Under the pieces are notes generated by a model. The model was not told the DNA's origin, ran no database searches, and saw nothing but the letters and a program-made list of their open reading frames with translations. Shown piece after piece: positions 1 through 5,948 of a stretch of 10,191 nt of DNA. Each line of letters starts with the position of its first letter. Positions within the stretch are counted from its first letter, which is position 1. The DNA comes from Acidobacteriota bacterium. Lineage in GTDB: Bacteria; Acidobacteriota; Terriglobia; Terriglobales; Acidobacteriaceae. A program made the position numbers and the translations under genes. Location: contig JAJZHR010000044.1 of assembly GCA_021810815.1 (NCBI GenBank), forward strand, positions 1 to 10,191. The letters run 5' to 3'.

Positions 1-1024
1 CGCATCCTCCGAGCATGAGGATGCGCCTTCCGTTGCGGTCGATGGTGGCGATGGCGAGGAAGGTGAAGACGACCATGGTGATGCCGGTGACCACGATGTT
101 GAAGAGGATGCTGGAGAGGCTGTAGCCTGCGGCGCTGAAGACCTCCTGAGCGTAGTTGAAGATGACGTTGATGCCGCACCACTGCTGCAGGACGGCGAGG
201 GCGATGCCGAGCAGCAGCACCTTGCGCAGGCGCGGCTCCATGAGGAGCTTCAACTCGCTGCCGGCCGGGGCCCTGCTCACGCTGGCTTCGATGTCCTGAA
301 AGACATCTTCGGCATTGGCTTCGCCGCCGATGCGCGTGAGGATGCGGCGCGCCTCGCTGGCTCTGCCCTTCATGGCCAGCCAGCGGGGGCTTTCAGGGGC
401 GGCGAGCATGCCGAGGAAAAAGACGGTGGCGGGGGCAGCGGTGGCGGCGAACATCCATCGCCAGCCGTGCTGTCCGTTCCAGGATGCAAGGATGTCCAGC
501 GCCGAGGCATTGGCGGAGATGGGCTTTGCGATGAGCCAGTTCGCGACCTGGGCCATGAGGATGCCGAGGACGATGGTGAGTTCGTTGATGCAGACGAGCT
601 TGCCGCGAATGGCGGCTGGGGAAATTTCTGCGATGTACATGGGGGAGAGGCTGGATGCGAGCCCGATGGCAACGCCGCCAGCCATTCGCCATGCGACGAA
701 TGCGGGGAAGGAGGCGGCGAGCGCCGTTCCCAGGGAGGACGCCGCGAAGACCAGCGCGGAAGCGAGCAGGGAGGGCTTCCTGCCGAAGCGCTCGCTGAGA
801 ATGCCGGACATCATAGCGCCGATCAGACAGCCGATCAGGGCGCAACTCATCGCCCAGCCCTGCTGCGAGGGGGAGGTGAGATGGAAGTAGACCTCGTAGA
901 AGGGCTTTGCGCCGCCGATCACGACCCAGTCGTACCCGAAGAGCAGGCCGCCGAGAGCGGCGATGGTTGCGATGGCCCAGACGTATGCCTGGCTGTGAGA
1001 GGGGGTGTGCGGCACAGAAGGCAC
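1..1024 (-). CDS. Sugar-porter family MFS transporter (partial, N-terminal 341 residues)
   Basis: Inner-membrane permease of the sugar porter family, probably a proton/sugar symporter. The reading frame is open to the left edge, so the C-terminal part is missing; 341 codons are visible, against roughly 450-500 residues for the family. Visible signatures are GLLFGYDWVVIGGA in helix 1 (residues 25-39), the loop 2-3 motif RFGRK (79-83), WRMAGGVAIG and PMYIAEI in the fourth and fifth segments, PESPRW before the central loop, QQWCGINVIFNYA in helix 7, and DRNGRR near the edge. An in-frame TGA lies upstream and the first usable start is GTG at 1024-1022; another GTG at 1015-1013 is possible, and neither has a clear ribosome binding site. 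It lies 76 bases after the propeller gene on the same strand and is probably the last visible gene of the rhamnosidase operon. The substrate cannot be read from sequence; rhamnose or a released oligosaccharide component is an inference from context. Confidence 0.93.
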   Translation of the reverse strand, partial: MPSVPHTPSHSQAYVWAIATIAALGGLLFGYDWVVIGGAKPFYEVYFHLTSPSQQGWAMSCALIGCLIGAMMSGILSERFGRKPSLLASALVFAASSLGTALAASFPAFVAWRMAGGVAIGLASSLSPMYIAEISPAAIRGKLVCINELTIVLGILMAQVANWLIAKPISANASALDILASWNGQHGWRWMFAATAAPATVFFLGMLAAPESPRWLAMKGRASEARRILTRIGGEANAEDVFQDIEASVSRAPAGSELKLLMEPRLRKVLLLGIALAVLQQWCGINVIFNYAQEVFSAAGYSLSSILFNIVVTGITMVVFTFLAIATIDRNGRRILMLGGC

Positions 1025-1100
1025 TATAGCATCGCGGCTGGTGCGCAGGCTCTGGTTGTCGCTGCCTCAGGGCGGGGGCATTCTCGCTGCTGCAAGGGAT

Positions 1101-2312
1101 CTACCGCCTTGGCACCTGGTCGAGAGGGAGGCGCACGTATTTGATGGTTTTGCGCTGCCAGGTGTAGGTGATCCGCAGGGAGCCGTCCGAGCTCTGGATG
1201 ATGGCGGGATAGGAGAATTGGCCGGCGGTGCTTTCGAGCGTTTTGAACATGCGGAAGTGCTCGCCGTCGGCGCTGACGGCGAGGTTCAAGGGGGTGCGGG
1301 TGGTGCTGCTGTTGTTGTAGATGAGGACGATGCGACCGTCGCGGAGGCGGACGGCGTCGATGCCTGAATTTGGATTGGGCAGATCGAGGAAGCGCGCCTG
1401 GGTCCAGGTGCTGCCGAGGTCGAAGGAGTCGGCCACGGCGATGCGCGCCGAGCGCGAGTGCGAGCGGGCGTACAGGCGCAGATGGGTTCCGCCAAGCGGA
1501 ACGATGGTGGGCTGGATGATGCCGATGGTGGTCTTCGCCGGGGGATAGATTTTGGTTTTGTAGACGGTGGTGGAGTCCGGTGCCTGGGGAACGCTGTCGT
1601 CGTAACCGGCGTGGACGCCTTCGAGTCTGGGATCGGGAACGTCCAGAGCGGAGGGCACGGTAATGGGGCCGATCCTGGCCCAGGTTCTGCCATTGTCGGT
1701 GCTGCGCTCGATCCAAGCCGCCCAGGTGTCGTAGGCCTCGACGGAGGAGCCGCTGACGATGGTGCCGTCGGGCAGCACGAGGGGCTTGGCTCGAATGGGG
1801 CCGAGCAGGCCGGCGGGCAGGTGCTCCACGGGGGACCAGGTTTCGCCTTCATCCTGGCTGTAGCGGCGGCCAGCGGACCATCCGCTGGGGCTGGGGCCGA
1901 ACTTGTAATAGAGCCACAAGCGCCCATCGCGGGTGTGGAACAGGACGGGGTTCCAGCAGGCGATGTTCTTCTCTCGCACCAGTTCGACGGGAGCGGTCCA
2001 CGTGCCGTTGACGTGCCTCGACCCCCAGATGGCGACGTCCGGATCGCGCTCGCGCGTGCCTCCGAACCATGCGGCCATGAGGTCGCCGTTCTGCGGCTTG
2101 CCGCCATTGAGTTCGACGATGGTGGAGGCGTGGCTCTCCGGGAAGGAGGTGGAGCCGGGCTGGAAGATGAACTCGTGAACTTCCTGGGCATTGGCACCCG
2201 GGGGATTGGTCTGCGGGTCATGCATCGCCTGTGCATGGACCTTCCGGGTGTTGCTGGCGAGGACAAGGCTGGAGAGAAGCAGGGCGGGGAGCAGGAGCTT
2301 GTGGATGGGCAC
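1101..2312 (-). CDS. Secreted BNR/Asp-box beta-propeller protein (predicted neuraminidase, COG4692-like)
   Basis: Predicted exported six-bladed propeller hydrolase of the sialidase-like superfamily, 403 residues. An N-terminal signal peptide is clear (LLLPALLLSSLVLA, then a cut near VHAQA). Asp boxes are visible as SQDEGETW (152-159), STDNGRTW (204-211) and SFDLGSTW (296-303), with a degenerate SADGEHF at 347-353. The motif AWFGGTRERDPDVAIW (about 82-96) is characteristic of the 'predicted neuraminidase' family. No Phe/Tyr-Arg-Ile-Pro motif of true GH33 sialidases is visible, so sialic acid release is not supported; a pectin- or plant-glycan-related activity is an alternative. The frame can be extended to a TTG at 2336 that overlaps the rhamnosidase stop codon, but GTG at 2312 is preferred: an AAAAGGA ribosome binding site lies 9 bases upstream and the signal peptide then begins at once. 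Tight coupling to the rhamnosidase gene indicates a shared substrate. Confidence 0.85.
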   Translation of the reverse strand: MPIHKLLLPALLLSSLVLASNTRKVHAQAMHDPQTNPPGANAQEVHEFIFQPGSTSFPESHASTIVELNGGKPQNGDLMAAWFGGTRERDPDVAIWGSRHVNGTWTAPVELVREKNIACWNPVLFHTRDGRLWLYYKFGPSPSGWSAGRRYSQDEGETWSPVEHLPAGLLGPIRAKPLVLPDGTIVSGSSVEAYDTWAAWIERSTDNGRTWARIGPITVPSALDVPDPRLEGVHAGYDDSVPQAPDSTTVYKTKIYPPAKTTIGIIQPTIVPLGGTHLRLYARSHSRSARIAVADSFDLGSTWTQARFLDLPNPNSGIDAVRLRDGRIVLIYNNSSTTRTPLNLAVSADGEHFRMFKTLESTAGQFSYPAIIQSSDGSLRITYTWQRKTIKYVRLPLDQVPRR

Positions 2313-2332
2313 GAGCGAGGATCCTTTTCGTT

Positions 2333-4924
2333 TCAATGAACACGCAGGACATAGTGGCCTGCGCGAGGAAGATCGACGCGGAGCCGCGATCCATCTTCAA
2401 CGGAAGTGGACGCTATTTCGGTTCCGTTGGCAAGCACATGTTGCGATGCGCCGGCCGAGGGAAGCAGCACCTCCGCGTCGACTCCGGCGGGGAGATCGAT
2501 GGTGGCGCCGGATGGCCGGGCATCGACGTGGATGAGGCCGTGCGGAGTTGGGACTGCTCCCTTGGCCCACTGGAGGCCGGCGAGATCGGGGCGGATGCGC
2601 GCTTTGCTGAAGCCGGGAGCGGAGGGCTGGATGCCCAGAATCTCCTCCATGAGCCATGCGGCGGGACCGCTGGACCAGCCATGGGCGAGGCTCGCGTTGT
2701 AGCCTATTTTTCCATCCGCCTGCAGGAAGGCGTGCGGGTCCGTCTTTGGCCATGAGGGGTCGTAGGCCTCCCAGAAGCTGGTGGCTCCCTCGTCGAGCAT
2801 GCCGCCCCAGTAGGATCGCATCCAGTCGAGGGCCTCGCGGCGGTGTCCCGAGCGCGCCATGGCCATGAGCATGTAGTCGCCATAGTAGGGAGTGATGACG
2901 TCCTGCGGCTGATGGGGGCCGTTTGCGCGGGCGAGAACGGATCTCCAAATGGCGCTCTGCTGCTGGTCGTTCGCAGCGCCGGAGAGGATGGCCATCGCGT
3001 TGGTCTGCCAGCGATCGCCAAAGGTGTTGGTGGATGGGCTGAGAAGATGCTGCTGCGCGGCAGCCGACAACTGATCGGCGCGGGCGGACCAATGGCTGGC
3101 GGCGGGATGGTCGCCGAGCATGTGCAGCAGGGAGGCGGCCTGGCGAAAGGCGTAGAGGTATTCGAACTGCATGGCGGCGCGCGCCTGGGGCGTGTCGGAG
3201 GCGAAGCCCTGCGACCAGTCGACGAAGGGCTTTTTGCCGGACGCCGCGGCATAGAGGTTGCTGGAGTCCATCTCCCTGTCCATGACGGACAGCAGTTGCA
3301 GCAGGCGGGCATGCATGGATCGCAGCTGGGCGATGTCGCCGCTGCGGCGGACGTACTCGGCTTCGCCGACGATCCAGAAAGCGGAGTAGCCGGGCAGGCC
3401 GTCCACGTGATCCTTCACCGGAGCCGGGCCGATGAGCTGGGCCATGGCATCGTTCGCGAGATGGAGGTCTCCGAAGACATCGGCAACGACGCGGTCGATG
3501 ACTTCCATGTCGCCCATCCATCGGCCGCGGTCGCGCTTGACGCCGTCCCAGATGCTGTCCTGCATGCAGAGGTGTGCGGTGTAGGCGCTGGTTTCCCAGA
3601 TGCGGTTCAGGCGTTCGTCGGAGGACGCGAACGAGCCGAGATAGTGGACAGGATGGTAGATGCCTTCAAGGCTGATTTTGCTGAAGGCAACCGGCCCGCT
3701 GCCGGGAAGGAAGCGGATGAGGGCGTAGCGGAAGCCGGACTTTGGGCCGCGGGCCAGTCCGCGAGGCGGAACCAGCAGCGGGTTTACGCCGAGGTATGGC
3801 GCATGCTGCAACTCTCCGAGGGATTCGCCGTATTGCAGGGTGACATGCGCCGGGCGGTCGCTGGCGGACTCGAACAGGACTCTGCCGCTCGCCTCCTGCC
3901 CGAAGTCGAGCAGGATTCCTGGTGCGGGGAGACCGCTGGCTGGCGGCGGCTGCGTGCTTGCGGTGAAGCGGCGATGCGCGTCCGCGCGAGGGGAAGAGCG
4001 CACGAGCGCGGCGAGATGGCTGAGGGCTGCGGAGGGGTCGTCCAGAGCGATGGCATGGAGCGCGGCCATCTGGTAGTTCGCAAGGTAGGGAGCCTCGCCG
4101 AGATAGCCTGGCCAGTCGTACAGGCCGGCATCGGCATTCCATTGGAAGAAATCGATGTCGCCTTCGATGGAGCCGAGCGATTGCACGGGCTGCCATGCGC
4201 TGGCGTCGAACGACGTCTGCTGCCAGCCATCTTGCGGATGCAGGGTGCTGGTCCACGCGCTGCTGCTGGTCATCAGCGGCGCAGCGTTCACGCCTGGGGC
4301 GGAGGGAACAATCTTCACCACCAGCACTTCGCCGGAGTTCACCTGCGCGGTTCGCAGGCTGTTGGTGTGATGGTGGTTGCCCCAGCCGCGAACAGCCTCG
4401 ATCGCGATCACATTCTTCCCCGGAAGAAGCAGGCCATGGACATCCGCGCTGAGGGTGTGGAAGACCATGTGATGTCCGCCTTCCCAGCGCAGGTCGGCGG
4501 CGAGCCTTCCGTTGAGGAATACCCGCGCTGAGCGCGGCCCAGCCAGGTAGAGCGTGGCCCGCTTTGGAGGGGCGGCCAGATCAAAGCTCGCGCGGAAGTA
4601 GTGCCGATCAATCTTCGAGTCCGTCCGGCGGATGAGAGCGGAGGCATTGCTCGACAGGACGGCTGCATCGTTCGCGGTCCAGATGTATTGCTCCGGCAGC
4701 GGCTGGTGGAAGCTGCCGACGGGACGAGGGTGCGCGATGGCGCGCGAGGGGTCGAGATATCCGGCGGCAGGCGGCGTTTGCGCGCGGGCGAGGGGAGCGG
4801 CTGCGATGCAGCAGAGGGCCGCCCACGCGAGTATGCCTGCGCGGGACGGCAAGGGGAATGCGGTTGGGGGGGCATCGGAATGGGAGCTTCGGCCGGGCAT
4901 CAAGAATACAGGGCGAGCGCGCAT
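2333..4924 (-). CDS. Alpha-L-rhamnosidase, GH78-type, secreted
   Basis: Exported glycoside hydrolase of 863 residues predicted to remove terminal alpha-L-rhamnose from polysaccharides or glycosides by inversion. Order of parts: signal peptide (hydrophobic 30-44, cut near ARAQ at 46-49), a beta-sandwich carbohydrate-binding-like region (about 95-205, with LYLAGPRSARVFLNG), a concanavalin-like rhamnosidase domain (about 335-425, LLDFGQEASGRVLFES), the six-hairpin (alpha/alpha)6 catalytic barrel (about 428-765) and a C-terminal beta domain (about 770-860). Catalytic-region motifs are DGVKRDRGRWMGD at 460-472, GATSFWEAYD with the likely general base Glu719, and LAHGWSSGP with His748. The general-acid position that is Glu in the Bacillus RhaB type is Asp465 here. 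The ATG at 4924 has GGAGG 12 bases upstream; an ATG at 4900 lacks any such site. It is the first gene of the leftward operon and its stop lies 20 bases before the preferred start of the propeller gene. Substrate preference is unknown. Confidence 0.93.
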   Translation of the reverse strand: MRARPVFLMPGRSSHSDAPPTAFPLPSRAGILAWAALCCIAAAPLARAQTPPAAGYLDPSRAIAHPRPVGSFHQPLPEQYIWTANDAAVLSSNASALIRRTDSKIDRHYFRASFDLAAPPKRATLYLAGPRSARVFLNGRLAADLRWEGGHHMVFHTLSADVHGLLLPGKNVIAIEAVRGWGNHHHTNSLRTAQVNSGEVLVVKIVPSAPGVNAAPLMTSSSAWTSTLHPQDGWQQTSFDASAWQPVQSLGSIEGDIDFFQWNADAGLYDWPGYLGEAPYLANYQMAALHAIALDDPSAALSHLAALVRSSPRADAHRRFTASTQPPPASGLPAPGILLDFGQEASGRVLFESASDRPAHVTLQYGESLGELQHAPYLGVNPLLVPPRGLARGPKSGFRYALIRFLPGSGPVAFSKISLEGIYHPVHYLGSFASSDERLNRIWETSAYTAHLCMQDSIWDGVKRDRGRWMGDMEVIDRVVADVFGDLHLANDAMAQLIGPAPVKDHVDGLPGYSAFWIVGEAEYVRRSGDIAQLRSMHARLLQLLSVMDREMDSSNLYAAASGKKPFVDWSQGFASDTPQARAAMQFEYLYAFRQAASLLHMLGDHPAASHWSARADQLSAAAQQHLLSPSTNTFGDRWQTNAMAILSGAANDQQQSAIWRSVLARANGPHQPQDVITPYYGDYMLMAMARSGHRREALDWMRSYWGGMLDEGATSFWEAYDPSWPKTDPHAFLQADGKIGYNASLAHGWSSGPAAWLMEEILGIQPSAPGFSKARIRPDLAGLQWAKGAVPTPHGLIHVDARPSGATIDLPAGVDAEVLLPSAGASQHVLANGTEIASTSVEDGSRLRVDLPRAGHYVLRVH

Positions 4925-4996
4925 TCTGAGGAATGCCCTCCAGCAAAGGATGAACTTGATGCTACAACGGGCGCAGGCAAGGATCGAGCGAGCGGG

Positions 4997-5031
4997 CGGC
5001 CAGGCGCAGAAAAACGCGGTCGGCCAGGCGC
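4997..5031. repeat. 11-bp direct repeat pair upstream of the rhamnosidase gene
   Basis: CGGCCAGGCGC occurs at 4997-5007 and again at 5021-5031, a 24-bp period, between the tRNA fragment and the rhamnosidase start. It lies where the operon's promoter and operator would be expected, so it could be a regulator site. The match is exact, but the sequence is GC-rich and short, so chance is not excluded. No convincing -35/-10 pair was found around it. Confidence 0.4.
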
Positions 5032-5040
5032 TGGAAATTG

Positions 5041-5087
5041 TGTCGGGGAGGAGGATTCGAACCCCCGACCCTCTGCTCCCAAAGCAG
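5041..5087 (-). other. tRNA-Pro(UGG) 3' fragment, probable attachment-site scar
   Basis: Read on the minus strand this is the 3' half of a proline tRNA gene. It has half of the anticodon stem CTGC, loop TTTGGGA (anticodon TGG) and closing stem GCAG; variable region GGGTC; T arm GGGGG-TTCGAAT-CCTCC with one G-T pair; then the acceptor 3' strand ending TCCCCGACA. The D arm and 5' acceptor strand are absent. The base preceding CTGC is C, which does not pair with the A after GCAG, so homology ends inside the anticodon stem. The acceptor strand is also about one base shorter than usual and no CCA is encoded. It cannot be a working tRNA. Integrases often recombine in the anticodon or T loop and leave such a 3' half at one end of the inserted element; here the element side would be to the right. 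Confidence 0.75.
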
Positions 5088-5175
5088 GTCGAACGATTCA
5101 GTGTATCCTGTTGAAATTTATAGAAAATATCTGCTTTTGATTGAATGGCTTGGCGCTCACCGGCTTATCCCTGTT

Positions 5176-5197
5176 GCATCCTGTGGCTTCAGGATGC
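5176..5197. terminator. Perfect 8-bp stem-loop (possible terminator or operator)
   Basis: GCATCCTG at 5176-5183 and CAGGATGC at 5190-5197 form a perfect 8-bp inverted repeat with a six-base loop TGGCTT, followed by TTTG. The stem is followed by only three T residues, so intrinsic termination is possible but weak. It lies in the gene-free stretch between the tRNA fragment and the antitoxin gene and could equally be a protein-binding site. Confidence 0.45.
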
Positions 5198-5258
5198 TTT
5201 GACCGCTACAAAATCGTCTACATCGAGAGAATCAGAAATAATTCATCCCTATTTGGGG

Positions 5259-5264
5259 TAGAAT
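5259..5264 (+). promoter_or_regulatory. Putative -10 element of a leaderless antitoxin transcript
   Basis: TAGAAT at 5259-5264 matches the TATAAT consensus at five of six positions. It ends six bases before the ATG at 5271, so transcription would begin at or next to the start codon. No ribosome binding site precedes the ATG, which fits a leaderless message. The -35 region (around 5236-5247) is poor. Confidence 0.4.
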
Positions 5265-5270
5265 TATTTC

Positions 5271-5882
5271 ATGATGGAAAATTCCTACACTGCGGCTCAG
5301 GCATCGGCGGTATCCGGATTACCTCTGAAGTCCGTTCAAAAACTGATAGAGGTCCGCCTAATCAGCCCTTCCAAGAAGCGTAAGGGTAGAGAAATTCAGA
5401 GTCTTCTGTCCTCTGGGCAAGTTGTTTATCTCCGGCTGGAAGCTGGGGGTGTGCGGCTTTTGCCACTGGCTGCACGGCGCGAAGTAGCACGGACCGTTCT
5501 CTCCGATCCTGAAGTCAACACCATCGTTCTTGAGGGCGGATCAGCGCTGATGGTTGAGGTCAAGAAAGCCCGCCGAGATGTCGAACAGGAACTGAAGAGG
5601 CTGCGCAAGGTGCAGGCTATGGTTGTTTCAGACCCGGAGATCATGCGGGGCACGCCGGTATTCAAAGGTACGCGCATCCCGGTCGAATTGGTGGCGGAGA
5701 TGACCGCAGAGGGCGCGACGGTCGCGGAAATCCTCGCCGGATACCCGGCGCTCAACCGTGAGCGGGTAGAACTGGCCCAACTCTACGTGGCGGCCTTTCC
5801 CCGCCGTGGCCGCCCGGCACATCGGCCTTGGGCCAAGAAGAAGCCGGTTCGGGTCACTCGTCAGCGCCGCGCCACGGCCTAA
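5271..5882 (+). CDS. MerR-like HTH plus DUF433 antitoxin (VapB45-like)
   Basis: Putative antitoxin and autorepressor of a type II toxin-antitoxin pair, 203 residues. The N terminus (about 6-32, YTAAQASAVSGLPLKSVQKLIE) resembles a MerR-type helix-turn-helix. A central helical region contains a charged segment rich in Lys, Arg and Glu (about 96-113). The C-terminal DUF433 domain covers about 118-177, with VSDPEIMRGTPVFKGTRIPV as its hallmark, and the tail is basic (178-203). This layout matches mycobacterial VapB45 (Rv2018), whose partner is a PIN-like DUF5615 toxin encoded immediately downstream. Here such a toxin begins two bases after the stop codon but is truncated, leaving the antitoxin without a complete partner. 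Two ATG codons in tandem (5271 and 5274) make the exact start uncertain. DUF433 is known in antitoxins; DNA binding is inferred from the HTH. Confidence 0.85.
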   Translation: MMENSYTAAQASAVSGLPLKSVQKLIEVRLISPSKKRKGREIQSLLSSGQVVYLRLEAGGVRLLPLAARREVARTVLSDPEVNTIVLEGGSALMVEVKKARRDVEQELKRLRKVQAMVVSDPEIMRGTPVFKGTRIPVELVAEMTAEGATVAEILAGYPALNRERVELAQLYVAAFPRRGRPAHRPWAKKKPVRVTRQRRATA

Positions 5883-5884
5883 GC

Positions 5885-5948
5885 TTGGCAAGGTTCCTCA
5901 TTGACGAGTGCCTGCACACCTCATTGGTCGAGCTGGCTCAAGCCGCCA
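5885..5948 (+). pseudogene. DUF5615 PIN-like toxin gene, truncated after about 20 codons
   Basis: From a TTG at 5885, two bases after the antitoxin stop, the frame reads LARFLIDECLHTSLVELAQA. This is the conserved N terminus of DUF5615 toxins, including the acidic Asp-Glu that belongs to the PIN-like active site. Resemblance ends near 5940-5948, where the stop codon of the convergent regulator gene begins. The plus frame stays open to a TAG at 6158-6160 but only reads antisense to that gene. Full-length members are roughly 110-130 residues, so the nuclease core is lost and the toxin should be inactive. The break marks a recombination junction between two DNA segments of different origin. Confidence 0.75.

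Noticed and set aside
467..1144. Plus-strand open frames over the transporter region
   Set aside because: The minus frame reads a continuous sugar-porter protein with many family motifs, so these are shadows.
1458..2339. 293-codon open frame on the plus strand
   Set aside because: Antisense to the propeller gene, Gly/Ala/Asp-rich and without domain features.
2843..4531. 562-codon open frame on the plus strand
   Set aside because: It is antisense to the rhamnosidase gene, whose protein has clear GH78 motifs; GC-rich coding strands commonly leave the opposite strand open. The translation shows no recognisable domain.
5041..5087. Functional tRNA-Pro gene
   Set aside because: The 5' half and D arm are absent and the base before CTGC breaks the anticodon stem, so it cannot fold into a tRNA.
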